A stretch of 64,000 nucleotides of DNA from UMGS1696 sp964623635 (GCA_964623635.1 CAZUUA010000006.1:1-64000), one strand, 5' to 3'. Positions 1 to 7,239 are shown, counted from the first letter of the stretch. A program made the numbers and translations. Notes: generated from the sequence alone by a model not told the origin.

Positions 1-47
1 ATACGGGATTTTAAGTCCCGGGCGTCTGCCAATTCCGCCATTCCGGC
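1..47 (-). tRNA. tRNA-Leu (anticodon TAA), 5' part, cut by window edge
   Basis: Read on the minus strand, the acceptor 5' strand (GCCGGAA), a D-arm with GGCAGAC and an anticodon stem-loop CGGGACTTAAAATCCCG are visible. The seven-base loop is CTTAAAA, giving anticodon TAA. The variable arm, T-arm and 3' acceptor lie beyond base 1. A matching promoter sits upstream at 111-139. Confidence 0.9.
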
Positions 48-110
48 ATTTGGTTGGAAGACTGCGCTTTCTCTTGTACCGCTCAGTGCCTCATTCCTTA
101 CTGCTCCTAT

Positions 111-139
111 AGTATACCACACTCTCTCACGTTTGTCAA
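111..139 (-). promoter_or_regulatory. Promoter of tRNA-Leu
   Basis: Minus strand TTGACA (139-134), a 17-base spacer and TATACT (116-111). It points at the tRNA, whose 5' end lies about 60 bases further on. This is a near-consensus vegetative sigma-A site. Bases 60-395 carry no gene; they hold this promoter and the yerC promoter. Confidence 0.85.
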
Positions 140-284
140 CCCCTTTTTTGAAATTTCTCAAAAAAATTTGATTTATTTTTTGGGAGGTGCTTCCTGCCAA
201 GAAAGACAGTATTCGCTCTGCTACCGAAAAACACCAAAATGGCCGGTGTGACAGAATTTTCTCGGTAATTTCACAATTTACCAC

Positions 285-313
285 TTTACATTGTGAAAGA
301 GTTCGTGTATAAT
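285..313 (+). promoter_or_regulatory. Promoter of yerC-methyltransferase transcript
   Basis: TTTACA (285-290), 17-base spacer, TATAAT (308-313). The first gene starts at 396. The roughly 75-base leader shows no clear riboswitch. Confidence 0.75.
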
Positions 314-395
314 ATAGGGTATCAGAGAACGGTATGGCAGTGCTTCCGGTGGATGACAGTGGCCGTACCGGTGAGAATGACAGGAGAAGCATCAC

Positions 396-701
396 ATGGC
401 GAGACCGGAAAAAGACGAAAAGAAGGATTTTTTGTTTGCAGCGATCCTGCATTTGGAGACCATTGAGGATTGCTATCATTTTTTTGAAGACCTTTGCACC
501 ATCAAGGAATTAGACGATATGGCAAAGCGGATGTGGGGAGCCAGAATGCTCTCCGACAACAAGGTATACACCGAGATCACCGAAGCGACCGGGCTTTCCA
601 CCGCCACCATCAGCCGGATCAATCGCTGCCTGAAATACGGGCAGGATGGCTACAGCTCGGTGCTTGCCAAAATGAAGGCAGAGGAGGACGACCATGCTTG
701 A
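396..701 (+). CDS. yerC: YerC/YecD family TrpR-like DNA-binding protein
   Basis: A 101-residue protein of the TrpR-like YerC/YecD family. The LETIEDCYHFFEDLCTIKEL segment and the helix-turn-helix around TEITEATGLSTATISRINRC (about residues 59-78) are typical. Family members are small helical repressor-like proteins found throughout Firmicutes; their operators are mostly unknown. The C-terminus is acidic. The stop codon overlaps the ATG of the methyltransferase at 694, so the two are probably translationally coupled. Family assignment is firm; the regulated genes cannot be inferred from this sequence. Confidence 0.88.
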   Translation: MARPEKDEKKDFLFAAILHLETIEDCYHFFEDLCTIKELDDMAKRMWGARMLSDNKVYTEITEATGLSTATISRINRCLKYGQDGYSSVLAKMKAEEDDHA

Positions 702-1452
702 CGGATATGCAGCGCTGGCACCGGTGTACGACCGGCTCAACGAAGACGTGGATTACAAAGCGTGGGCAGCCTATGTGACGGAGAACCTGCGCCGATATGC
801 CAAGCTGTCCCATGCACCATCGCTGGTACTGGATCTGGGCTGTGGCACCGGCAGTATGACCTTAGCCTTGGCAGACGCCGGTTACGATATGACCGGACTG
901 GACATCTCTGCGGAAATGCTCAGTGTGGCAGAAGGTCGTGCCAGAGAACAGGGAAGAGACATTTTGTTCCTGCAAGGAGACATGACCGATTTTGAGCTCT
1001 ATGGCACCGTGGACTGCATTGTGTGCTGTCTGGATGGGATCAACCATTTGACCGACCGAGAAGCACTGCGAGACTGCTTCACCATGGTGTCCCGGTACCT
1101 GGAGCCCGGCGGATTGTTCCTCTTTGACGTAAACACACCCTATAAATTCCGCACCCAATACGCCGACAACGACTATTTGTTGGAAGAAGACGGCGCCGTG
1201 TGCTGCTGGTCCAACCGGCTGAACAAAAAGGGTGACGTGTGCGACTTTATCCTGACGGTATTTGAGGAGCAGCCAAACGGACTGTACAAGCGTACCGATG
1301 GGGTGACCAGAGAGCGGTGCTTCGGACAAAAGGCGCTGACCAACGCCGCCAAGGAAGCCGGGCTTACGGTGGAATGCGTCACCGATTCCTATGATTTTAC
1401 CGACCCGGCCGCCGATGCCCTGCGCTGGTATTTTACCTGTAGAAAGCTGTGA
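694..1452 (+). CDS. Class I SAM-dependent methyltransferase
   Basis: A 252-residue protein with a Rossmann-type methyltransferase fold. Motif I is DLGCGTG at about residues 47-53, followed by the acidic end of strand 2 (GLDIS). It begins DGYAALAPVYDRLN, as many Firmicute small-molecule methyltransferases of the UbiE/BioC-like group do. The substrate cannot be told. The ATG at 694 overlaps the end of yerC by 8 bases, and the next gene starts 8 bases after its stop, so yerC, this gene and the SGNH hydrolase form one operon. Confidence 0.85.
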   Translation: MLDGYAALAPVYDRLNEDVDYKAWAAYVTENLRRYAKLSHAPSLVLDLGCGTGSMTLALADAGYDMTGLDISAEMLSVAEGRAREQGRDILFLQGDMTDFELYGTVDCIVCCLDGINHLTDREALRDCFTMVSRYLEPGGLFLFDVNTPYKFRTQYADNDYLLEEDGAVCCWSNRLNKKGDVCDFILTVFEEQPNGLYKRTDGVTRERCFGQKALTNAAKEAGLTVECVTDSYDFTDPAADALRWYFTCRKL

Positions 1453-1460
1453 GGTGCAAA

Positions 1461-2162
1461 ATGGAACTGAAACGACCTGTACACAATATTCTGATTTTTG
1501 GCGATAGCTATTCCACCTACGAAGGGTATATTCCGGACGGATATGCAATATATTATCGGAACGTAGACTGCGACAACACCGATGTGCGGCTGGTGGAGGA
1601 GACCTGGTGGCACAGACTGTGTCAGGAGCAAAAGCTGCATTTGGTGCGCAACGACAGCTGGTCCGGCTCCACCATTGGCAACACCGGCTACAACGGCGAC
1701 TGCTCCCATAGCAATTCCTTCCTGTATCGACTGGCGCAGCTGCAAGAAGCGCAGTTTTTCACCGAGAACGACATCGATACCGTGTTCATTTTCGGCGGCA
1801 CCAACGATAGCTGGTCCAATGCACCGCTGGGTGCAGACAAAAAGCCCCCTTATACCGAAGAAGACCTGTTCTGTGTCTGCCCTGCCATTTGGACCTTCAT
1901 CGAGCGGCTGCAACAGACACTGCCGGATGCCAACATCATTTCCCTGATCAACACGGAGCTGAAGCTGGAGATAGGGGAGTGTATCCGTGCGGCAAGCGAA
2001 CATTTTGACACAGCGTACATTTCCCTGCACGACATTCACAAATGCTGCGGCCATCCCACAATCCAGGGAATGCGGGACATCACCGACCAGATCAAAGCAT
2101 TTCTTTTGGAAAATGAAGCGGAAACGGTACCTACTTTTCAACAGGAGCAGAGCGAATGCTGA
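1461..2162 (+). CDS. SGNH/GDSL-family hydrolase
   Basis: A 233-residue cytoplasmic-looking protein with no signal peptide. Block I is FGDS at about residues 13-16, which supplies the nucleophilic Ser. Block III is GGTND at about 112-116. A late CGHPTIQGM segment near residue 200 supplies the catalytic His. SGNH enzymes are esterases or lipases; the acyl substrate is unknown. ATG 1461 is preferred over an upstream in-frame GTG at 1449 because GAGG lies 6 bases before the ATG. It is the third gene of the yerC operon. Confidence 0.8.
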   Translation: MELKRPVHNILIFGDSYSTYEGYIPDGYAIYYRNVDCDNTDVRLVEETWWHRLCQEQKLHLVRNDSWSGSTIGNTGYNGDCSHSNSFLYRLAQLQEAQFFTENDIDTVFIFGGTNDSWSNAPLGADKKPPYTEEDLFCVCPAIWTFIERLQQTLPDANIISLINTELKLEIGECIRAASEHFDTAYISLHDIHKCCGHPTIQGMRDITDQIKAFLLENEAETVPTFQQEQSEC

Positions 2163-2214
2163 CAGAAATAATTATAAGAATAGAATCGTATTGTATGAGG
2201 AGTGAGAATCGTAT

Positions 2215-3102
2215 ATGAAAAAGCTGCTTGTGATCCTGAATCCTACAGCAGGACAAAAAAAGGCGGTGCGGAATCTGGCGGACATCATTTCCATTTTCAA
2301 CCGTGCGGACTACGACACCCGTGTGTTTGTGACCGCCGGACGAGGAGACGCCACCGAAGCCATCAAGCGTTGGGGTACGGAGATGGATATGGTGGTGTGC
2401 TGTGGCGGAGACGGTACCTTAAATGAGACCGTTACCGGTGTGATCGATGGGGAACTAGACTTGCCCATTGGCTACATTCCGGCCGGCTCCACCAACGATT
2501 TTGCCACATCGCTGCACCTGTCCGGAGATGTGCTGGAGGCGGCACGGCGGATCGCCAACGGTACGCCTGCTGCCTACGACATCGGTGCCTGGAACGAGCG
2601 GTATTTCACCTACATTGCATCCTTTGGCGCCTTTACCAGAGCCAGCTACAACACGCCCCAGAATATCAAAAATACCTTGGGTCACGTGGCGTATGTGCTG
2701 GAAGGGATCCAGGAGCTATCCAACATCCGCAAGGAGCATATCCGGTTGGAGGTCGGCGAGAACGGGGAAGTGCTGGACGACGATTACCTCTTTGGTGCCG
2801 TGTGCAATTCCACCAGCGTTGGCGGTGTCTTGACCCTCAACCCAGCCTATGTAGATATGGCAGACGGACAATTTGAGCTACTGCTCATTCGGGCACCACG
2901 GGATCTGCAGGAGCTGCACGAATGTGTGATGGCGCTGAAGAACCAGACCTACAACTGCGGCATGATCACCTTCCGACGGGTGGATCGACTCAGCGTGCAA
3001 AGCGCCCCCGATATGGCGTGGTCTTTGGATGGCGAAAAGGCTGTCAGCGACGGCGTTGTGCGTATCCAAAACCTGCACCAACGTGTCCGGCTGATCCAGT
3101 GA
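2215..3102 (+). CDS. Diacylglycerol/lipid kinase family protein (YegS/BmrU type)
   Basis: A 295-residue protein of the DAGK-catalytic family that phosphorylates lipid hydroxyls with ATP. NPTAG (residues 9-13), the glycine-rich nucleotide loop GGDGTLNE (64-71) and IPAGSTNDFA (88-97) are all present. Length matches the YegS/DgkB-like group. In Firmicutes the soluble member (DgkB) recycles diacylglycerol from lipoteichoic acid synthesis; which lipid this one uses is not shown. It starts 52 bases after the SGNH gene and ends at a strong bidirectional terminator. Confidence 0.87.
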   Translation: MKKLLVILNPTAGQKKAVRNLADIISIFNRADYDTRVFVTAGRGDATEAIKRWGTEMDMVVCCGGDGTLNETVTGVIDGELDLPIGYIPAGSTNDFATSLHLSGDVLEAARRIANGTPAAYDIGAWNERYFTYIASFGAFTRASYNTPQNIKNTLGHVAYVLEGIQELSNIRKEHIRLEVGENGEVLDDDYLFGAVCNSTSVGGVLTLNPAYVDMADGQFELLLIRAPRDLQELHECVMALKNQTYNCGMITFRRVDRLSVQSAPDMAWSLDGEKAVSDGVVRIQNLHQRVRLIQ

Positions 3103-3116
3103 TACTATAGATAGAC

Positions 3117-3159
3117 AAAAGTACCTTTGCATATGAAAATATACAAAGGTACTTTTTTT
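3117..3159. terminator. Bidirectional terminator between lipid kinase and flavodoxin genes
   Basis: AAAAGTACCTTTG (3117-3129) pairs with CAAAGGTACTTTTTTT (3144-3159). A-tract and T-tract flank the stem, so it can stop transcription from both sides. Confidence 0.9.
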
Positions 3160-3171
3160 GCTCCTGTGGCT

Positions 3172-3612
3172 TTATACCAGTGCTTCGCCCAGCTTCCGGC
3201 AAGCGGCAGTGGCTTCATCGTCCGGGGCTTCGTTGCAGATCACGGCGTCACAGGCCAGCGTGGCACCGGCAGCCAGACAACGTTCCTCCCAATTCCGCAT
3301 CCATTCGCCGTCCCCCCAGCCGTAGGAACCAAACAGTGCGATCTTCTTGCCGGACAGCTTGCCTTCACAGCTGTCAAACATGGGTGCGAATTCCTCTTCT
3401 TCCAGCTCCTCAGAACCCATGGACGGACAGCCAAAGGCCACAGCGTCAAAGGAGTCCATCATATCTCCGTCAAACTCCGGCGCTGTCAGCAGTACAGCAT
3501 CCGCTCCTGCGCCCTTTGCTCCCTCCAATACCGCACCAGCCATAGCCTCCGTATTGCCTGTGCCGCTCCAATACACGATTGCGATCTTGTACACGATTGC
3601 GATCTTGCTCAT
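3172..3612 (-). CDS. Flavodoxin with a duplicated first beta strand
   Basis: A 146-residue short-chain flavodoxin, a soluble FMN electron carrier. The phosphate-binding loop is SGTGNT at about residues 16-21. FGCPSMGSEELEE and FGSYGWGDGEWM are the usual 50s and 90s FMN loops. Flavodoxins normally begin with a single strand right before this loop. Here IAIVYK is followed by another IAIVY, encoded by a perfect 18-base tandem repeat (3572-3607), so the product gains six residues in frame. The AGGCAAGG upstream of ATG 3612 is an acceptable ribosome site. Whether the variant still folds normally is untested. Confidence 0.9.
   Translation of the reverse strand: MSKIAIVYKIAIVYWSGTGNTEAMAGAVLEGAKGAGADAVLLTAPEFDGDMMDSFDAVAFGCPSMGSEELEEEEFAPMFDSCEGKLSGKKIALFGSYGWGDGEWMRNWEERCLAAGATLACDAVICNEAPDDEATAACRKLGEALV
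3572..3607. repeat. 18-bp perfect tandem duplication inside flavodoxin
   Basis: Two adjacent identical 18-base copies, 3572-3589 and 3590-3607. They duplicate codons for KIAIVY at the protein N-terminus. Confidence 0.95.
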
Positions 3613-3644
3613 GTGAAAAAACCTTGCCTTTCTTATAATTGATA

Positions 3645-3678
3645 AGTAAACACAGATTCAGGTTTATCCGTGTTTACT
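3645..3678. promoter_or_regulatory. Inverted repeat upstream of flavodoxin
   Basis: AGTAAACAC (3645-3653) and GTGTTTACT (3670-3678) form a 9-bp perfect inverted repeat. It lies between the flavodoxin start and the DUF2325 stop. No T-run follows on the minus strand, so it may be an operator or an RNA stem rather than a terminator. Confidence 0.5.
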
Positions 3679-3716
3679 GAAAATAATTGTCGTAAAACAT
3701 TCGTCAAAGGGGTATT

Positions 3717-3998
3717 TTATCTTCCGGCGGCGTGCTCGTCCAAAATACTTTTCAGGGCAGACATGGAGCTGCTGTGGGATCGGGCGATGCGAGTGCGCTC
3801 GTCCAGGTCGCCCAGCACGCAGTGGACCATCTTGTGGGAGATCGTTCCGGTAAAGAGCACCAACAGATCGGGACAACCGATGTTGCGTACGCCGTTGGAC
3901 ATTTTCGGATACACCTTCGCCTTACATTTGTATTTGCCGCACAGATCCACATACTGTCTTGTCATACATTCATTGCCGCCTAAGATCACGATACTCAT
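3717..3998 (-). CDS. DUF2325 domain protein
   Basis: A 93-residue protein that matches DUF2325 almost end to end: MSIVILGGNECM at the start, then YKCKAKVYPKM, LVLFTGTISHKMV and RSHSSSMSALKSIL. The family is small, common in anaerobes and often near metal or redox genes; its biochemical role is unknown. The gene has its own upstream palindrome (4025-4040) of the same type as those before the HMA gene, so it probably belongs to the same metal-responsive regulon. It is separated from the ATPase remnant by about 150 bases. Confidence 0.85.
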   Translation of the reverse strand: MSIVILGGNECMTRQYVDLCGKYKCKAKVYPKMSNGVRNIGCPDLLVLFTGTISHKMVHCVLGDLDERTRIARSHSSSMSALKSILDEHAAGR

Positions 3999-4024
3999 AC
4001 CTTCATCTCCTTTATCCTCGGAAG

Positions 4025-4040
4025 TTAGCCCATGCTAACC
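4025..4040. promoter_or_regulatory. Metal-repressor-like palindrome upstream of DUF2325
   Basis: GTTAGC-CCAT-GCTAAC, a perfect 6+6 inverted repeat 27 bases before the DUF2325 ATG. It resembles the palindromes at 6015-6032 and 6137-6152. DtxR/MntR-family operators often have such TTAG/CTAA halves. Confidence 0.6.
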
Positions 4041-4079
4041 AATGTGCTTTTCAAAACAAGGTCTCTGCCTTGTGAGAAT

Positions 4080-4108
4080 AGTATACCAAAAAAAGGGAAC
4101 CGTATCCA
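4080..4108 (-). promoter_or_regulatory. Likely promoter of DUF2325
   Basis: Minus strand TGGATA (4108-4103), 17-base spacer, TATACT (4085-4080). The -35 is weak. The palindrome at 4025-4040 lies about 35-50 bases downstream of the expected start. Confidence 0.5.
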
Positions 4109-4146
4109 CTCCAAAAAGGAAGAATACGACTCCAAATAGACAATGC

Positions 4147-4639
4147 TTACGCTAAATTGGTCATGCTGTGCAGACTCACGCCAAGGGTGGAAAGATTGTG
4201 CAACAGGGCAGAAGTGGCCGGCGGTATCACACCGGTTACACCCAGCAGGATCAGCATAAGGTTGAACGCAATGATGAACCAATAGTTGCCATGGATACGC
4301 CGCATGGACAAAAGACTGAGCCGCCGCAGGGTCAGCAGAGAGGTCAGGTCGTCCGTGGACATGGTGATGTCGGCGATCTCTCGGGCAATGGCGGCCCCTT
4401 CCCGAATGGCGATCCCGGCGTCTGCTTCGGATAAAGCCGGAGAATCGTTGATGCCGTCTCCCAGCATGATCACCCGTCTGCCGGCTGCCTTCTCTTGTCG
4501 GATAAACGCCGCTTTGTCCTCCGGCAGCACCTCTGCATACCAGATGTCGATACCCACCGCTTCGGCTACGGAACGGGCTGTTTTTTCGCTGTCCCCGGTT
4601 GGGCAGAGTTTGCAAAAGGGCGAATATGCCGATATAGCC
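4147..4639 (-). pseudogene. C-terminal remnant of a heavy-metal P1B-type ATPase
   Basis: Only the last part of a metal-transporting P-type ATPase remains, about 163 codons. TGDSEKTA (end of the P-domain), LPEDKAAF, GRRVIMLGDGINDSPAL (Mg-binding hinge) and the last two membrane helices are all recognisable, ending SMTNLA. The actuator domain, the DKTGT phosphorylation site and the metal-binding membrane helices are missing, roughly 400 or more residues. The homologous frame begins right beside the AraC gene's stop (4640-4642) and has no start codon of its own except inside that gene. A large deletion has therefore joined the regulator gene to the ATPase tail. It cannot pump metal. Confidence 0.85.
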
Positions 4640-5623
4640 TCACCGTGTTGTGCCGGTGCGAAAGAGCTGGGGCGTGACCCCGTGGACATCCTTGAAAGCA
4701 CTGGAAAATTTGCTGGCGTTGTCGTAACCAAAGTGCCCGGCGATCTCCAGAACCGTGGCATCGGTGGAACGCAGGAGATCCGCCGCCATCTGCATCTTTC
4801 GGGTGCGGATGTAGTTGTACACGGACTCCCCATAGACCAGACGAAAGCTGTTTTTGATCGAGGTACCGGACATATGGAAAATGACGGATAGCTGCTCTAA
4901 GGTGATCCGGTCGGAGATGTGCTCCGTCAAATAGGCGCAGACCTGCTTGGCCAATTCTACCTGGGTCCGGGAACAGCTTTTTTGGCTGGTCTCGTCCACC
5001 GCCGGAGAAAAGGCCGCTAGATACAGCATCAGCTCCAACACCTTGACCTTGCGGTATCCCTTCTGCTGGTCCGACGGTACTCGGTATAGCTCTGAGAAAA
5101 TATGCTCGATCCCACTGCCGGAACGACAAACGAAGAAGGGTCTCTCCCGGCAGAACTTGTCCGCAACGTCGTGTGGCGATACCGTGACGTCATCCAGAAA
5201 GCAGGACAGACACCGTGGCACCTCCGTCAGATCCACCAGTACACTGATCCCGTGGTAGTGGTGCAGGGGAAAGTGGGTGCTGTAGGCGGCATCGTGCCGG
5301 TGCAATATCGCCATGTCGCCGGGCATCAGATAACAAAAGCTGTCGCCACTCTCGTATTCCAGCCGTCCTTCCCGACAGTGGCTGATCTCCAGCAGCGGTC
5401 GGGTGCAGTTTTGACAGATGGTGCAGCTGGGGGAATGGATGTCCCGATACACCAGCTGTATGCCGGGGAACACCTGGTACGCCGTGATCCGGGTCTCTTC
5501 CCCATGGGTGCCGGAACCGGGCAGCCGATACACGATCCGATCCTGACCTGCGGATAGTACTTCCAATTCTTCTCCGTAGATCTGTTGATCCAGCAGTGGC
5601 GGAGCAAAGGAAACCGTGGCCAT
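4640..5623 (-). CDS. AraC-family transcriptional regulator next to metal genes
   Basis: A 327-residue regulator. The N-terminal half looks like a sensor domain with several Cys and His residues (CTICQNC at about 98-104, HRHDAAYSTHFPLHHYH further on). The C-terminal hundred residues are the two AraC helix-turn-helices (LEQLSVIFHMSGTSIKNSF and VLEIAGHFGYDNASKFSSAF). The start is ATG 5623, with GGAGGTGAGGA just upstream; an upstream in-frame extension lacks a good ribosome site. It follows the HMA gene by 13 bases and runs directly into the ATPase remnant. HMA, AraC regulator and metal ATPase is a recurring order, so it probably sensed the pumped metal. Confidence 0.82.
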   Translation of the reverse strand: MATVSFAPPLLDQQIYGEELEVLSAGQDRIVYRLPGSGTHGEETRITAYQVFPGIQLVYRDIHSPSCTICQNCTRPLLEISHCREGRLEYESGDSFCYLMPGDMAILHRHDAAYSTHFPLHHYHGISVLVDLTEVPRCLSCFLDDVTVSPHDVADKFCRERPFFVCRSGSGIEHIFSELYRVPSDQQKGYRKVKVLELMLYLAAFSPAVDETSQKSCSRTQVELAKQVCAYLTEHISDRITLEQLSVIFHMSGTSIKNSFRLVYGESVYNYIRTRKMQMAADLLRSTDATVLEIAGHFGYDNASKFSSAFKDVHGVTPQLFRTGTTR

Positions 5624-5636
5624 TTCCTCACCTCCG

Positions 5637-5990
5637 TCAGTCGAGCTGCTGCCCCAGTGTGTAGCCAGCTTTTTGCAGTCGTGGTGCGATCTGTTCGGTG
5701 GGAACGTCCCGGCCATAGGAAATGGTCAGCGTGCCGTGCCTTCGATCCACACGGCCTGCCAACCCATCCACGTCGTTGATGATCTCTTCCACACGTCCCT
5801 GACAGCGTTCGCAGTGCATTCCCGATACCGCAAAGGTGTGGGTGTACAGCACCGTTTTCAGCTTCTTTCGTTTGATCTTGTAGTCACTGCCACCGCAGCA
5901 ACCGCCTTGTCCCCGGAAATGTCGGAGCGTAGGCACAAGAGCTGCTGCCACTGCTGCGACCAATAGTACGATGAGAATTACATTTTCCAT
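5637..5990 (-). CDS. Membrane-anchored HMA (heavy-metal-associated) domain protein
   Basis: A 117-residue protein: an N-terminal transmembrane helix (ENVILIVLLVAAVAAALVP), a GCCGGS segment, a basic stretch, then an HMA domain with the metal site GMHCERC at about residues 57-63 in place of the usual GMxCxxC. HMA domains bind soft metals and hand them to P-type ATPases. The cognate ATPase here is only a remnant. ATG 5990 is chosen because AAGGAGG lies about 13 bases upstream. The gene is the first of its operon and sits behind a near-consensus promoter with nested palindromes. Confidence 0.85.
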   Translation of the reverse strand: MENVILIVLLVAAVAAALVPTLRHFRGQGGCCGGSDYKIKRKKLKTVLYTHTFAVSGMHCERCQGRVEEIINDVDGLAGRVDRRHGTLTISYGRDVPTEQIAPRLQKAGYTLGQQLD

Positions 5991-6014
5991 GATCGATACA
6001 CGCCTCCTTATCAA

Positions 6015-6032
6015 GGTTAGCAAAGACTAACC
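6015..6032. promoter_or_regulatory. Palindromic operator candidate in HMA leader
   Basis: GGTTAG-CAAAGA-CTAACC, a perfect 6+6 inverted repeat 25 bases before the HMA start. An isolated half site GCTAAC follows at 6045-6050. Confidence 0.6.
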
Positions 6033-6112
6033 AAGTTTGTAAAAGCTAACTGGAAGGACAACAAAAAATGCATTCAGTCCATGCATCGATGGTGCCGATC
6101 CAGTCAGATACC

Positions 6113-6156
6113 ATAAGTTAGCCTGAGCCAATTACGGTTAGCTTGATCTAACTTAT
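6113..6156. promoter_or_regulatory. Nested palindromes overlapping the HMA transcription start
   Basis: ATAAGTTAG (6113-6121) and CTAACTTAT (6148-6156) form an outer 9-bp inverted repeat. GTTAG (6137-6141) and CTAAC (6148-6152) form an inner one with the same half sites. It lies immediately downstream of the -10 element, a position suited to repression. Confidence 0.65.
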
Positions 6157-6162
6157 AATTCC

Positions 6163-6191
6163 AGTATACCACAACGGTCATGATTTGTCAA
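6163..6191 (-). promoter_or_regulatory. Promoter of the HMA-AraC operon
   Basis: Minus strand TTGACA (6191-6186), 17-base spacer, TATACT (6168-6163): near consensus. It is followed at once by the nested GTTAG/CTAAC palindromes. Confidence 0.85.
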
Positions 6192-6253
6192 GGGGACATC
6201 GGGAAGAATCTCCGTGAAACGGCATTTTTGGCTTTTTTCCGGCATCACTGGAC

Positions 6254-6285
6254 GAAAAAAAGACCCACCGACGAGGCAGGTCTTT
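6254..6285 (-). terminator. Rho-independent terminator
   Basis: Minus strand AAAGACC...GGTCTTTTTTT, with a 7-bp stem (6279-6285 with 6259-6265) followed by a T-run. Confidence 0.8.
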
Positions 6286-6385
6286 CCATGGATCTATCGT
6301 TTACTGCATATCCTTCAGCTGGGCGTACAGACTTTCGGCGCCGGTCTCGTACTTTTGCTTGGCGGCTGCATAGATAGAAGCTAAC
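6254..6385 (-). ncRNA. Short transcript candidate (promoter to terminator), remnant ORF or small RNA
   Basis: A strong minus-strand promoter (6389-6417) and a rho-independent terminator (6254-6285) bracket about 130 bases. An open frame ending in codons for SLYAQLKDMQ (stop at about 6301) has host-like codon use but no start codon within the transcript. This could be the 3' end of a lost gene captured behind a promoter, or an RNA. A GTTAGC half site (6380-6385) lies at the expected start point, which links it to the neighbouring metal-type operators. Function unknown. The rest of 6192-6605 holds only the aroK promoter. Confidence 0.45.
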
Positions 6386-6388
6386 TTT

Positions 6389-6417
6389 ATTATACCATAA
6401 GCTATATAAAAAGTCAA
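6389..6417 (-). promoter_or_regulatory. Promoter of the short transcript
   Basis: Minus strand TTGACT (6417-6412), 17-base spacer, TATAAT (6394-6389). Confidence 0.8.
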
Positions 6418-6542
6418 TGCAGCAAAAGTACGAAAAATCCGGCAGCAGCTTGTGGAAAATGGAAGATATAGCATGAGGTCTGTGTGCGCTTGGAAATACG
6501 GGATGCGGTGTGCGATTTCCGTGACAAATACCAAAGGAGCTC

Positions 6543-6571
6543 TTGCATTTTTGCGTGGCATCTGCTATAAT
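6543..6571 (+). promoter_or_regulatory. Promoter of shikimate kinase gene
   Basis: TTGCAT (6543-6548), 17-base spacer, TATAAT (6566-6571). The aroK ATG is at 6606. Confidence 0.8.
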
Positions 6572-6605
6572 GGTCTTGCGAATGGATAGAAAGTGTGGAA
6601 AGCGT

Positions 6606-7112
6606 ATGAAAAATATCATTTTGGTGGGTATGCCCGGTTCCGGAAAAAGTACTCTGGGCGTACTGTTGGCAAAGCGGCTGGGCTACGGCTACATCGACAG
6701 CGACAGTGTGCTGGTGGCGCAAACAGGCAAACGACTGCCGGAGCTGATCGAGTCTCTTGGCAACGAAGGCTTTTTGGAAAAAGAAGCACAGGTGAATGCT
6801 TCACTGGTGGTGGAGAGCTGCGTGATCGCTACCGGCGGCAGTGCCATTTATCGCAGGGACGCCATCGACAAAATGCGGCGGAACGGCATCGTGGTGTATC
6901 TGCAGCTGTCCTGTGAAGCCCTGGCCAAACGGCTGGGAAACTGGGAGCAGCGAGGTGTGGTCTGCCATAGCGGCTGCACTCTGGAGGAGCTGTACGCCGA
7001 GCGTGCTCCTTTGTACGAAGCGGCCGCCGACTGCATTGTTTCCTTGGACGACACCACCATTGAAGCAGCTGCCGACCGTGTGTACAATGCCGTATGGGAC
7101 AAGCGCAAATAG
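6606..7112 (+). CDS. aroK: Shikimate kinase
   Basis: A 168-residue P-loop kinase that phosphorylates shikimate at the 3-hydroxyl, the fifth step of the shikimate pathway. The P-loop GMPGSGKST is at residues 8-16. DSDS follows strand 2 at 31-34 (shikimate and Mg binding). ATGGSAIYR near residue 80 is the family's GGG-type substrate motif with one Ser. The length is normal. ATG 6606 is chosen over an upstream in-frame ATG at 6588 because the family starts right before strand 1. It is monocistronic, without other aromatic-amino-acid genes nearby. Confidence 0.87.
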   Translation: MKNIILVGMPGSGKSTLGVLLAKRLGYGYIDSDSVLVAQTGKRLPELIESLGNEGFLEKEAQVNASLVVESCVIATGGSAIYRRDAIDKMRRNGIVVYLQLSCEALAKRLGNWEQRGVVCHSGCTLEELYAERAPLYEAAADCIVSLDDTTIEAAADRVYNAVWDKRK

Positions 7113-7210
7113 ATGTGGTTTGTGCGGAGATTCTTGCCGATTTGCATTTCCTTGGTGAAATCCACGGCAGACGCCGGCCGAAAAAAGCGTGAGTTCTGTC
7201 TTATTTTCTG

Positions 7211-7239
7211 TTGACAAATGGCAATGGATGGTGTATAAT
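7211..7239 (+). promoter_or_regulatory. Promoter of the purA operon
   Basis: TTGACA (7211-7216), 17-base spacer, TATAAT (7234-7239): a consensus site. About 90 bases of leader precede purA; no purine riboswitch core was recognised in them. Confidence 0.9.

Noticed and set aside
1449..1460. GTG start four codons upstream for the SGNH hydrolase
   Set aside because: The ribosome site GAGG would overlap the start; the ATG at 1461 is well spaced.
4025..4615. Alternative minus-strand frame through the ATPase remnant (196 codons)
   Set aside because: It is out of phase with the conserved TGDSEKTA and GDGINDSP motifs; a shadow frame.
6301..6561. An 86-codon minus-strand frame upstream of the metal cluster
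   Set aside because: The N-terminal part covers AT-rich non-coding DNA and the promoter itself, so no transcript from that promoter would contain its start. Only the last 30 codons look coding.
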